Of a stretch of DNA of 64,000 bases, positions 8,838-17,925 are shown piece by piece (positions within the stretch are counted from its first letter, which is position 1; each line of letters opens with the position of its first letter). Under the pieces are notes generated by a model. The model was not told the origin of the DNA and did no database searches. It worked only from the letters and a program-made list of their open reading frames with translations. Made by a program: the position numbers and the translations under genes. The DNA lies in NCBI RefSeq assembly GCF_013170825.1, contig NZ_CP033365.1, positions 5,530,001-5,594,000 on the forward strand, in the 5' to 3' direction. This DNA is from Mesorhizobium sp. NZP2298. Lineage in GTDB: Bacteria > Pseudomonadota > Alphaproteobacteria > Rhizobiales > Rhizobiaceae.

Positions 8838-11198
8838 ATGGAGTCCGCGACCCTGCTCACCACCATGCATTGGGGGACCTACGAAGTCCGTGCCGAGAAC
8901 GGCAGGCTCGTCGGCGTCGAGCCATGGAGCGGCGACCCCGATCCATCGCCGATCGGCAAGTCCATGCTCGGCACCGTCCAGGGCGATCTGCGTGTCTCCC
9001 GTCCCGCCATCCGGCGCGGCTGGTTGGAGGGGAACAGGTCCGGCGGCAAGGGCGGGCGCGGCAGCGAGGCTTTTGTCGAAGTCTCCTGGGACACGGCGCT
9101 GGACATCGTGGCGTCCGAACTGGACCGTGTTCGCGTCGAGCATGGCAACAGCGCCATCTATGCCGGCTCCTATGGGTGGGCGAGCGCGGGACGGTTCCAC
9201 CATGCCCAGAGCCAGGTCCACCGCTTCCTCAACGTGATCGGCGGCTATACGAGTTCGGTGCTCAGCTATTCCTACGGCGCGGCCGAGATCATCCTGCCGC
9301 ATGTGCTTGGCGGGACCGATGGCCTGACGGGCAATCATTCCACCTGGGACGGGATCGAACGGCATAGCGAACTGATCATCGCTTTTGGTGGCCTGCCCTG
9401 GCGCAATGCGCAGATACAGGGCGGCGGCGCGGCCCGTCACGAAGCCGCCGCGGCCTTGCGCAATGCTGTCGCCAACGGCGCCCGGCTGATCAATGTCTCG
9501 CCCGTGCGCGATGACGCACCGCGTGGCGTCGAGACCGAATGGCTGGCGCTGCGGCCGAACAGCGACACCGCCTTGATGCTGGCCCTGTGCCATGTCCTCC
9601 TCAGCGAGCGCCGCCATGACGAGGCATTCCTTGCGCGCTATTGCACCGGCTTCGAGGCTGTGCGGGCCTACGTCCTGGGAGAAACCGATGGCCAACCGAA
9701 AAGTCCGACATGGGCTGCCTCCCTGAGCGGCGTGGCGCAGGACAGGATCGTCGCCCTGGCCAGGGAAATGGCTGCCAAGCGCACGATGTTGATGGTGAGC
9801 TGGTCCCTGCAGCGCGCCGACCATGGCGAGCAGCCATACTGGGCGGCGATCACGCTTGCCGCGCTGCTCGGCCAGATCGGACTGCCGGGCGGCGGCCTTG
9901 GCTTCGGCTATTCATCGACAAATGGCGCCGGAAGGCCGGAGATGGGATTCCGGTGGCCATCCGTGCAGCAAGGCAGGAACCAGGTGCCGGACTTCATCCC
10001 GGTCGCGCGGATGGCCGACATGCTGCTCGACCCAGGCGGTTCCTTCGAATTCAACGGCGCCGCAATGGCCTATCCCGACATCAGGCTGGTCTACTGGGCC
10101 GGCGGCAATCCGTTCCATCATCACCAGGACCTGAACCGACTGGTCGAGGCTTGGCGGCGGCCTGAAACGATCATCGTCAACGAGCCCTTCTGGACCGCGA
10201 CGGCGCGCCATGCCGACATCGTGCTGCCGGTCACCACGCCGCTGGAGCGAAACGACCTCGCCTTCTCGAACCGCGAAAACCTCGTCGTCGCCATGAAGCA
10301 AGCGATCGACCAGGTTGGGGAAGCGCGCGACGATTATCGGATCTTTGCCGACCTTTCGACGCGGCTCGGTACCGGCGAAGCCTTCACCGAAGGGCGAGCA
10401 GCCAGCGACTGGATCCGGTTGCTTTATGAGCAGGCCAGGGACAATGCGAACGCGGCCGGAGTCGAGATGCCGCCCTTCGACCGTTTCTGGCATGACGGCC
10501 ACGCCGACCTTGCCCGGCAGGTGACGTCGCAGACTTTGCTCGGTTCCTTCCGCGCCGATCCGGAGCGCCATCGGCTGGCGACGCCATCGGGCCGCATAGA
10601 GCTGTTCTCGCCGACGATCGACTCCTTCGGCTATGACGACTGTCCCGGCCATGCCGTCTGGCGGGAGCCAAGGGAATGGCTGGGCAGCGAGCTTGCCAGC
10701 CGGTTCCCGCTGCATCTCCTGTCACCGCAGCCCGCCGACAAGCTGCACAGCCAGTACGATCACGGCTCGGTCAGTCGGGCAGGCAAGGTATCGGATCGCG
10801 CGCCGCTGTGGATCAACCGGGCGGATGCCGCAGCGCGCGGCATCCTGGACGGAGCTGTCGTGCGCGTCTTCAACGATCGCGGAGCGTGCCTCGCGGGCGC
10901 CGTGCTGACGGATGGCCTGATCCCCGGCGTCATCCAGTTGCCCACCGGAGCATGGTTTGACCCCTCCACACCGGGACAGCCGCACAGTCTGGAAAAGCAT
11001 GGCAATCCGAACGTGCTGACGCCAGACCGGGGGACGTCGCGCCTTGCCCAATCACCGACCTGCAATTCGACGCTGGTCGAGGTATCTCGATTTGACGGAG
11101 ACGTCCCCCCGGTGACAGCCTTCGATCCGCCTGCCACAGTGCGTTTAGCCGATGTGCCCGGCCTGGCCGGACCGCAGCCCCATCACGAGGAGGCTTAG
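8838..11198 (+). CDS. Molybdopterin oxidoreductase of the DMSO reductase family, BisC/TorZ-like
   Basis: The protein has 786 residues from ATG at 8838, close to E. coli BisC in length. A longer upstream frame exists but adds low-complexity sequence. There is no N-terminal Fe-S cysteine motif and no signal peptide, so it is probably cytoplasmic. GSYGW (Y112, W114) matches the Tyr/Trp pair of DMSO reductase and BisC. A serine-rich SYSYGAAE stretch probably carries the serine that binds molybdenum. The C-terminal domain (about 640 onward) is the molydopterin-binding fold. The family reduces S-oxides and N-oxides. It sits between a binding-protein gene and its permeases, so its substrate is likely imported by that transporter, an inference from position. 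Confidence 0.88.
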   Translation: MESATLLTTMHWGTYEVRAENGRLVGVEPWSGDPDPSPIGKSMLGTVQGDLRVSRPAIRRGWLEGNRSGGKGGRGSEAFVEVSWDTALDIVASELDRVRVEHGNSAIYAGSYGWASAGRFHHAQSQVHRFLNVIGGYTSSVLSYSYGAAEIILPHVLGGTDGLTGNHSTWDGIERHSELIIAFGGLPWRNAQIQGGGAARHEAAAALRNAVANGARLINVSPVRDDAPRGVETEWLALRPNSDTALMLALCHVLLSERRHDEAFLARYCTGFEAVRAYVLGETDGQPKSPTWAASLSGVAQDRIVALAREMAAKRTMLMVSWSLQRADHGEQPYWAAITLAALLGQIGLPGGGLGFGYSSTNGAGRPEMGFRWPSVQQGRNQVPDFIPVARMADMLLDPGGSFEFNGAAMAYPDIRLVYWAGGNPFHHHQDLNRLVEAWRRPETIIVNEPFWTATARHADIVLPVTTPLERNDLAFSNRENLVVAMKQAIDQVGEARDDYRIFADLSTRLGTGEAFTEGRAASDWIRLLYEQARDNANAAGVEMPPFDRFWHDGHADLARQVTSQTLLGSFRADPERHRLATPSGRIELFSPTIDSFGYDDCPGHAVWREPREWLGSELASRFPLHLLSPQPADKLHSQYDHGSVSRAGKVSDRAPLWINRADAAARGILDGAVVRVFNDRGACLAGAVLTDGLIPGVIQLPTGAWFDPSTPGQPHSLEKHGNPNVLTPDRGTSRLAQSPTCNSTLVEVSRFDGDVPPVTAFDPPATVRLADVPGLAGPQPHHEEA

Positions 11199-11200
11199 CC

Positions 11201-12154
11201 ATTCTTTCCTTCTTTGCCCGGCGTGTTTCCCTGTCGCTTGTGACGCTGTTCCTGCTCAGCATCATGGTGTTCCTGGGCGGCCAGGTGCTGCCCGGCAATG
11301 TCGGGCGTGCGATCCTTGGACCGTTTGCCGACCAGCGCGCGGTCGACGCGCTCAATCATACGCTGGGCGTCGATCGCCCGCTGCTCACCCAATATGCGAC
11401 CTGGATCTGGAATTTTATCCGGGGCGACATGGGCACGTCCTACATCTTCCGCTCGCCGGTCGCGCCCTTCGTCATCGATGCCTTGGGCAATTCGATGAAG
11501 CTGGCGGCGGTCGCCTTCGTGCTGGTGGTGCCGATCGGCATCCTCGGCGGCGTCATTGCCGCACTCAACCTCAACCGACCGCTCGATCGCATCATCAGCC
11601 TCGGCGGCCTATCGGTGACGGTGCTGCCGGAATTCGTCACCGGCATCATCCTGATCCTGATCTTTGGTGTGTGGCTGCGCTGGCTGCCGATATCGGCCGC
11701 ATGGCCGCGTGATGCCGGTTTCTTCACGCAGCTCTATTACCTGATCCTGCCTTCGCTACCGCTGTTCCTGGTGCTGTTCGGCTACATCGCCCGTATGGCA
11801 CGCTCCGGCATGATCGAGGCGCTCGATTCCGACTATACAAGGACAGCCGTGCTCAAGGGCCTGCCCTGGCGCACCGTGATCTGGCGCCATGTGCTGCGCA
11901 ATGCGCTGCTGCCGACCATCACCGTCATCGCCACCCAGACCGGCTATCTCATCGGTGGCCTGGTGGTGATCGAGACGCTGTTCCGCTACCAGGGCATCGG
12001 TTCGCTGATCTTCACCGCCGCGCGAGGCAAGGATTTTCCGATGCTGGAATCGGGCATCCTGACCATTGGCATCGTCTATGCCGTGGCGACATTGATCGCC
12101 GACTTCCTCTATTCCGTGCTCAATCCACGCATCCGGCTGGGGTCAGACCAATGA
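11201..12154 (+). CDS. ABC transporter permease, DppB-like, probably with a rare ATT start
   Basis: The protein has about 317 residues and six expected membrane segments. It carries the permease signature around EALDSDYTRTAVLKGLPWRT. The frame has no ATG near the expected beginning. The usual N-terminus of the family is encoded from ATT at 11201 (ILSFFARRVSLSLVTLFLL), which lies seven bases after AGGAGG. Starting at GTG 11240 would cut off about half of the first membrane helix. The stop of the preceding gene (11196-11198) is two bases upstream, pointing to translational coupling. The four-base ATGA overlap with the next permease confirms the operon. Confidence 0.88.
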   Translation: MLSFFARRVSLSLVTLFLLSIMVFLGGQVLPGNVGRAILGPFADQRAVDALNHTLGVDRPLLTQYATWIWNFIRGDMGTSYIFRSPVAPFVIDALGNSMKLAAVAFVLVVPIGILGGVIAALNLNRPLDRIISLGGLSVTVLPEFVTGIILILIFGVWLRWLPISAAWPRDAGFFTQLYYLILPSLPLFLVLFGYIARMARSGMIEALDSDYTRTAVLKGLPWRTVIWRHVLRNALLPTITVIATQTGYLIGGLVVIETLFRYQGIGSLIFTAARGKDFPMLESGILTIGIVYAVATLIADFLYSVLNPRIRLGSDQ

Positions 12155-13029
12155 GCGCCGTGCAGACCACCTCTCCTCCACAAGACGGTACGCGCCGGCG
12201 CAGTCCCCTTGCGGAAGTCTTTTTCTCGCTCATGCGCTCGCGGACCTTCCTTGTCGGCCTTTTCATAGTGCTGTTCTGGGTCGCCTGCGCGTTGTTCGGC
12301 GAGCACTTCGCACCCTACGACCCGCTTGCCGACGACATCATCAACGCACTGGCGCCGCCTTCGTCCGAACATTGGTTCGGCACCGACCAGATCGGCCGCG
12401 ACGTCTTCTCGCGCGTCATTGTCGGTTCGCGCGACATCCTCACCGTCGCCCCGCTTGCGACACTGCTGGCGACGGTCGCCGGCACGGCACTTGGCCTGCT
12501 CACCGGCTATTTCCGCGGCATTGTCGACGATGTCGTCAGCCGCATCCTGGAAGCCTTCATGGCCATCCCCGTGGTCATCGTCGCGCTGCTCGCCATCGTC
12601 GCGCTCGGCACCTCCAAGGCTACGGTCATTGTCGTCATTGGGCTCAGCTTCGCGCCGATCATCGCCCGCACCGTGCGCTCGGCGGTGCTGGCCGAGCGCG
12701 AACTCGACTATGTCGCCGCCGCGCAACTGAGGCACGAGAGCGCCTTCCACACGATGTTCATCGAGATCCTGCCCAACGTCGTCCCGCCGATCCTGGTCGA
12801 GACCACCGTGCGGCTTGGCTACGCCATCTTCGCGGTCGCCACACTTTCCTTCATGGGCTTCGGCATCCAGCCGCCCTCACCCGACTGGGGGCTGTCGATC
12901 TCCAGCAATTACGGCATGATCGGCGGCGGCTTCTGGTGGACGGTGCTGTTCGACGCGCTCGCCATCGCCTCGCTGGTGATCGGTGTCAACCTTGTGGCCG
13001 ACGGCGTTCATGGAGCGCTCAATGACTAA
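12151..13029 (+). CDS. ABC transporter permease, DppC-like
   Basis: The protein has 292 residues and overlaps the previous gene by four bases. It has a hydrophilic N-terminus, then an OppC/DppC N-terminal segment and a permease domain with the cytoplasmic loop AERELDYVAAAQLRHESAFHTM, which docks onto the ATPase. The end is PSPDWGLSISSNYGMIGGGFWWTV, typical for this partner. It forms the membrane channel with the preceding permease. Confidence 0.93.
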   Translation: MSAVQTTSPPQDGTRRRSPLAEVFFSLMRSRTFLVGLFIVLFWVACALFGEHFAPYDPLADDIINALAPPSSEHWFGTDQIGRDVFSRVIVGSRDILTVAPLATLLATVAGTALGLLTGYFRGIVDDVVSRILEAFMAIPVVIVALLAIVALGTSKATVIVVIGLSFAPIIARTVRSAVLAERELDYVAAAQLRHESAFHTMFIEILPNVVPPILVETTVRLGYAIFAVATLSFMGFGIQPPSPDWGLSISSNYGMIGGGFWWTVLFDALAIASLVIGVNLVADGVHGALND

Positions 13030-15064
13030 CTCCGCGAAGGCGCAAAACGCGCTCGAACTCACCGATCTGTCGGTCGCCTACCGGGTGGCCGGGCGCAATC
13101 GCGCCGTGCTGCGCAATCTCAGCCTCAACATCGGGCAAGGCGAGGCCTACGGGCTGGTCGGCGAATCCGGCTGCGGCAAATCCACTGTCGCGCTCACCGT
13201 CGTGCGCTATCTGCCAAGGAACGGCTCGATATCGGGCGGCGTGATCTCGCTCGACGGCCAGGACGTCATGAAGCTCGATGCCGAGGCCTTGCGGCGCGCG
13301 CGCGCCGAAAGCGTCTCCATGGTCTATCAGGATCCCGGCAAGGCGCTGAACCCGTCGATCCGCATCGGTCGTCAGTTGACCGAGATCTTCGAGCTTGGCG
13401 GCATAACAGGCCAGGCGGCCACCGATCGCGCCATCGCCATGCTGAACCGCGTGCGCATCTCCGATCCGCCAAGCGTCATGCAGCGCTATCCGCACCAACT
13501 CTCCGGCGGCATGCAGCAGCGCGTGGCGATCGCCATGGCGCTGGCCAACGATCCCTCGATGCTGATCCTCGACGAACCGACCACCGGCCTCGATGCGACG
13601 GTCGAGGCCGAGGTGCTCGACCTCATCGCGCAGCTTAGGCAGGAGCTGTCGGCCTCGATCCTGTTCATCAGCCACAACCTCGCCGTCGTGTCCAACATGT
13701 GCGACCGGGTCGGCGTGCTCTATGCCGGCATGCTGGTCGAGGAAGGACCGACCGATGTCGTCTTCAACGACCCGCGCCATCCCTACACAGTCGCCCTGTT
13801 GCGCTGCCTGCCGCGCGGTGGCCAGCGCAAGGACCAGGGCCGGCTCGACACCATTCCTGGTTTCCTGCCCGGCATTGGGGCTGACATCAAGGGCTGTGCC
13901 TTCGCCGACCGCTGTGCGCTCGCCGATGATCGCTGCCGCACCGAATTGCCGCCGCTCTATGATCTGAGCGACGAGCGAGGCAAGCGCCTGTCGCGCTGCT
14001 TCCATCACGACAAGGCGCAAGCCCTGCCACGCGCCACACCGAGCGATGTGGCGGCGGCACCCAAGCCGGCAACCGCACCGGTGCTGCGCGTCGCCGGGCT
14101 GAACAAGACTTATGCCAGCCACGGCCATCCCTTGCGTGCCGTGAAGGATGTCTCGCTGGATCTGCGGCCCGGCGAGACGCTGGGGCTGGTCGGCGAATCC
14201 GGTAGCGGCAAGACCACCTTCGCCAGGCTGCTGCTCGGCTTGGTCCCGCCCGATGACGGCGGCACCATCGAGCTCGAGGGCAAGGCGCTGGCGCCGAAGC
14301 TGGAGAACCGTGGCGACGACCAGGTCAAGGCGATGCAGATCGTCTTCCAGAACCCGGACTCCGCGCTCAACCGCTCGCATTCGATCCGCCACATCCTCGG
14401 CCGCGCCTTGAAGCGGCTGGCGGGCCTATCCGGCAAGGCGCTGGAGGCGCGCCTCGACGACCTCGTCCGGTCTGTGCGACTCACCGACCGGCATCTGGCC
14501 GTCAAGCCGCGCCAGCTGTCAGGCGGGCTGAAGCAGCGCGTCGCCATTGCGCGTGCTTTCGCCGGTGATCCGCGCATCGTCGTCTGCGACGAGCCGACCT
14601 CCGCACTCGACGTCTCCGTCCAGGCGGCAATCCTCAACCTGCTCGCCGATTTGCAGTCGAAGGAAGATGTCAGCTACATCTTCATCTCGCACGATCTTGG
14701 CGTGGTGCGTTACCTCTCCGACAAGATCGCCGTGCTTTATCTCGGACGCATTATGGAGATTGGGCCATCGGAGGAAGTCTTCTCTGGGCCGCATCACCCC
14801 TATACGGAAGCGCTGCTGTCAGCCGTGCCCAAGCTTGACCAGACCGAGACGGCACGCATCCGGCTCGACGGCGAGATCCCCAGCGCCACCAACCCGCCCC
14901 CGGGCTGCGTCTTCCACACACGCTGCCCGCGCAAGATCGGCCCGATCTGCGAGCAGCAGGAGCCGGCGCTGGCCGAGGCGCAGCCCGGACATTCGATCCG
15001 CTGCCACATCCCCTACCCGGAACTTGCCAGGCTGCAGAAGGCGGCCGTGACCGAGCCGGCATAG
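13022..15064 (+). CDS. Fused double ATP-binding protein of the peptide-type ABC transporter (DppD-DppF-like)
   Basis: The protein has 680 residues from an ATG overlapping the permease by eight bases. Two complete ABC ATPases lie in one chain. The first has Walker A GESGCGKST near residue 45, signature LSGGMQQR, Walker B LLILDEPTTGLD and an oligopeptide-type C-terminal cysteine region (CAFADRCALADDRC). The second has GESGSGKTT, LSGGLKQR, VVCDEPTSALD and a C-terminal CVFHTRCPRKIGPIC. Fusion of the DppD and DppF halves is common in rhizobia (for example GsiA/YejF-like proteins). It powers import for the two Tat-exported binding proteins. Confidence 0.93.
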   Translation: MTNSAKAQNALELTDLSVAYRVAGRNRAVLRNLSLNIGQGEAYGLVGESGCGKSTVALTVVRYLPRNGSISGGVISLDGQDVMKLDAEALRRARAESVSMVYQDPGKALNPSIRIGRQLTEIFELGGITGQAATDRAIAMLNRVRISDPPSVMQRYPHQLSGGMQQRVAIAMALANDPSMLILDEPTTGLDATVEAEVLDLIAQLRQELSASILFISHNLAVVSNMCDRVGVLYAGMLVEEGPTDVVFNDPRHPYTVALLRCLPRGGQRKDQGRLDTIPGFLPGIGADIKGCAFADRCALADDRCRTELPPLYDLSDERGKRLSRCFHHDKAQALPRATPSDVAAAPKPATAPVLRVAGLNKTYASHGHPLRAVKDVSLDLRPGETLGLVGESGSGKTTFARLLLGLVPPDDGGTIELEGKALAPKLENRGDDQVKAMQIVFQNPDSALNRSHSIRHILGRALKRLAGLSGKALEARLDDLVRSVRLTDRHLAVKPRQLSGGLKQRVAIARAFAGDPRIVVCDEPTSALDVSVQAAILNLLADLQSKEDVSYIFISHDLGVVRYLSDKIAVLYLGRIMEIGPSEEVFSGPHHPYTEALLSAVPKLDQTETARIRLDGEIPSATNPPPGCVFHTRCPRKIGPICEQQEPALAEAQPGHSIRCHIPYPELARLQKAAVTEPA

Positions 15065-15067
15065 CGA

Positions 15068-15103
15068 GGCATGGCCGGCCGGCTACCTCCGGCCGGCCAT
15101 GCC
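15068..15103. terminator. Long GC-rich hairpin between convergent genes
   Basis: A perfect 15-bp stem (GGCATGGCCGGCCGG / CCGGCCGGCCATGCC) with a 6-base loop begins 4 bp after the ATPase stop and includes the 3' end of the LysR gene on the other strand. There is no clear T-run, so termination in both directions is inferred from position and stem strength. Confidence 0.6.
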
Positions 15104-15985
15104 CAGGGAGCGGTCGCCTTCGGAAAAACCCTGATCGCTGCTCCAGTTCCTGGCCAGCGAGCGCAAGCCCGTCAGCGCGATGTCGAGCACGTCAGACGAC
15201 ACGGGGTTCGAGGGATAGGCGAGATAGATCGGCCGCTGGAACACCGGGGCGTTGTCGATGCGCCGCATCTCGCCGCGTTCGATATGGCCGCTGACGGCGC
15301 TGAGCGGCAGATAGGCGGCCGCCTGTTGCGACAGCACATGCTGCAGGCCGATGAAGACCAGCCCGGCCGAAATGGCCGGTTTGACCATGCCGGCGAAAGC
15401 GCGGTCGTGCTCGATGCGGAATTCGAGCCCCCAATCCATCAGTATGTAGTTTTCGGTCCATGGCTTGGTCTGCGCGGCGTGCTGGACGAGCACGACCTGA
15501 TCGACGGCCAGCGTCTCATAGACGATGCCGGGATGCGGCCGCGGCAGATAGAGGATGCAGATGTCGAGCAGGCCTTCTGCCAGCTGGTCGATCGCCAGAT
15601 CCGGAAAACTGCCCTCGAGCCGCAGCGCCACGTTCGGCCTCTTAGCGCGCATCCACTCGACCCATGGCGAGGTGATGCGCTCCCACAGATAGGCGGGTGC
15701 GGTCAGCCGCAGCAGGCTGTCATAGCCATCGGGAACGGCGATATCCTGCCGCGATTGCTCCCAGGTGCGAGTGATGGAAGAGGCGTGCGGCAGGAACTGC
15801 CGGCCGGCCGGCGTCAGCGTGACGCCGTCGCGGTCGCGCACGAAAAGCCGGCGTCCCAACTGCTCCTCCAACCCTCTGATCCGCGCGCTGACGGTGGATT
15901 GCGCAAGGTTGAGCCGGCTGGCCGCGACTGTGAAGCTGCCATGTTCGGCAACCTCGAGGAAACTGCGCAGGTTTTCGGTATCCAT
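15083..15985 (-). CDS. LysR-family transcriptional regulator
   Basis: The protein has 300 residues from ATG at 15985, preceded by AAGGGGTGAGC. The winged helix (NLRSFLEVAEHGSFTVAASR, then NLAQSTVSARIRGLEEQLG) covers residues 4-60, with a LysR substrate domain after about 90. It is divergent from the second binding-protein gene, with a palindrome between them. It sits inside the transporter locus and is probably its regulator. Its C-terminus (MAGRR) is encoded within the terminator stem. Confidence 0.92.
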   Translation of the reverse strand: MDTENLRSFLEVAEHGSFTVAASRLNLAQSTVSARIRGLEEQLGRRLFVRDRDGVTLTPAGRQFLPHASSITRTWEQSRQDIAVPDGYDSLLRLTAPAYLWERITSPWVEWMRAKRPNVALRLEGSFPDLAIDQLAEGLLDICILYLPRPHPGIVYETLAVDQVVLVQHAAQTKPWTENYILMDWGLEFRIEHDRAFAGMVKPAISAGLVFIGLQHVLSQQAAAYLPLSAVSGHIERGEMRRIDNAPVFQRPIYLAYPSNPVSSDVLDIALTGLRSLARNWSSDQGFSEGDRSLGMAGRR

Positions 15986-15997
15986 GCTCACCCCTTG

Positions 15998-16014
15998 CAT
16001 CGAAAATTTCGATG
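15998..16014. promoter_or_regulatory. Putative LysR operator
   Basis: CATCGAAAATTTCGATG is an exact 8-bp inverted repeat around one base, lying 12 bp upstream of the LysR start in the 112-bp divergent region. This is where a LysR autoregulatory site is expected. Confidence 0.6.
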
Positions 16015-16097
16015 GCACCCAACAAAAATATCGCTTTCCGGCCGCGGTCAACAATGACCTAAATGGCCGATCCCCGAGGCAAGCGAGGAATGCGCCC

Positions 16098-17753
16098 ATG
16101 CCAAGGCCTTTCGTGACAATCGACGCCGCCCGCAAAAATCTGACGGCAATCGAAAATTCCGCTGTCGACGACTTGCTGGCCGGCAGGCTCGACCGCCGCG
16201 ATTTCCTGCGCCATGGCAGCGTGCTCGGCCTTTCCCTGCCGTTCCTGGCCAGCCTTGTCGCGGCTGCCGGCCTCGGCACGCAAAAGGCCCGCGCCGAGGG
16301 CAAGCCGGGCGGCACGGTGCGCGCCGGCATCGCCACGCCGGGCGGCGCCATCGATCCCGTCACCTACTATGACAGCGGCAGCTACCAGCTGGTTTTCCAG
16401 ACCGCCGAATTCCTCTGCGTCACGCAGCCGGATCTCACTCTGAAGCCGGTGCTGGCGGAAAGCTGGTCGCCGAACGCGGACGGCAGCGTCTGGACCTTCA
16501 AGCTGCGCAAGGGCGTGAAATTCCACAATGGCGAGGACTTCAAGGCCGACGACGTGGTCGCGACCTTCGACCGCCTCGCGGACCCCAACGGCGCCTCGAA
16601 CGCGCTTTCGGTGTTCAAGGGCCTGCTGTCGAAGGGCGGCACGCAGAAGGTCGACGACCACACTGTCGCCTTCCATCTCGATGCACCCAACGGCAGCTTT
16701 CCCTATTCGGTGTCGATCGACAATTACAACGCCGTCATCCTGCCGGCGAGCTACAAGGGCGACTACGAAAAGACCTTTGAAGGCACCGGTCCGTTCCGGC
16801 TGGAGAGCTATACGCCGAAGGTCGGCGCGACCTTCGTGCGCAACCCCGACTATTGGGGCGAGAAGGCGCTGCCCGACCGGCTCGAATTCAAATTCTACGG
16901 CGACGTGCAGCCTCGCATCCTGGCGCTGCAGGCCGGCGAGGTCGACGTCCTCGACGCCGTTCCGCTCGATGTCAGCCAGGTGGTGGTCAACAGCCCCGAC
17001 ATCACCGTGCTGCGTGTCGCCTCGACCGCGCATCGCCAGTTGCACATGCGCTGCGATACTGGTCCGTTCACCGACAAGCGCGTGCGCCAGGCGCTGGCGC
17101 TCAGCATCGACCGTTCCAAGCTGGTCGATGGCCTCTGCCGCGGCATGGCGGCGACAGGCAATGACAGCCCGTTCGCGCCGGCCTTCCCCGCCACCGACAA
17201 GACGGTGCCGCAGCGCGTCCAGGATATCGCCAAGGCCAAGCAACTGCTCGAGGCCGCCGGGCTCGCCAGCGGCTTCGACATGACCCTGACGACGCTGCGC
17301 TATTCCGACATCCCGGGCTACGCGCAGCTGTTCCAGAACTTCGCCAAGGAGATCGGTGCCCGCATCGCGCTGAACATCGAGGACCAGGACAAATATTACG
17401 GCAAGGCGGTGTTCGGCCAGTCGGACTGGCTGGACAGCCCGTTGGGGATCACCGACTACGCGCATCGCAGCGTGCCCAACGTCTTCCTCAAGAGCCCGCT
17501 GGTCAGCGACGGCCCGTGGAACGCGGCGCATTTCAAGAGCCCGGCCTATGACGGTATGGTCGCCAGCTATCTCAAGGCGCTCGACATCGGTGCGCAGCGC
17601 GCGGCCGCATCCGACATCCAGAAACTGCTGCTCGACGAGACACCAGTGATCTTCAGCTATTTCCCGGATCTGCTGGTGCCGGTGCGCAAGAATGTCAGCG
17701 GCCTGCCGCCGATCGCCGCCGGACTGCTGCTCGATCGTGTATCGCTGGGATAG
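16098..17753 (+). CDS. Second Tat-exported ABC substrate-binding protein, duplicate of the one at 7.0 kb
   Basis: The protein has 551 residues, with a twin-arginine signal LDRRDFLRHGSVLGLSLPFL at about residues 33-52. By eye most of the chain aligns without gaps to the 7041-8705 product: shared blocks include VWTFKLRKGVKFH, PNGSFPYS/PNGNFPYM, ASYKGDYEK and YTPKVGA. It is therefore a paralogue of the peptide/nickel family. It has its own divergent LysR regulator and promoter region. Residues lining the ligand site may differ, giving the shared permease a second specificity, but that cannot be judged here. Confidence 0.92.
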   Translation: MPRPFVTIDAARKNLTAIENSAVDDLLAGRLDRRDFLRHGSVLGLSLPFLASLVAAAGLGTQKARAEGKPGGTVRAGIATPGGAIDPVTYYDSGSYQLVFQTAEFLCVTQPDLTLKPVLAESWSPNADGSVWTFKLRKGVKFHNGEDFKADDVVATFDRLADPNGASNALSVFKGLLSKGGTQKVDDHTVAFHLDAPNGSFPYSVSIDNYNAVILPASYKGDYEKTFEGTGPFRLESYTPKVGATFVRNPDYWGEKALPDRLEFKFYGDVQPRILALQAGEVDVLDAVPLDVSQVVVNSPDITVLRVASTAHRQLHMRCDTGPFTDKRVRQALALSIDRSKLVDGLCRGMAATGNDSPFAPAFPATDKTVPQRVQDIAKAKQLLEAAGLASGFDMTLTTLRYSDIPGYAQLFQNFAKEIGARIALNIEDQDKYYGKAVFGQSDWLDSPLGITDYAHRSVPNVFLKSPLVSDGPWNAAHFKSPAYDGMVASYLKALDIGAQRAAASDIQKLLLDETPVIFSYFPDLLVPVRKNVSGLPPIAAGLLLDRVSLG

Positions 17754-17925
17754 AGGCTGGATTGGACAATTCTGTCTTTCGGGCGGTGAGGCTATCCCCT
17801 GGCAGGCTGCAAAGAGCGATGGGGGGCCATCGCTCGAGCCGCTCGATGCAAGAGAAACCCGCCGCCCGGAAACCCTCCGACACAATGGTTCAATCCAGGT
17901 TCATCTCGCTTTGCGCCAACGCTCG

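Noticed and set aside
16059..17885. A 608-codon minus-strand frame opposite the second binding-protein gene
   Set aside because: The sense strand encodes a full Tat-exported binding protein. The antisense product is low-complexity and lacks a ribosome site.
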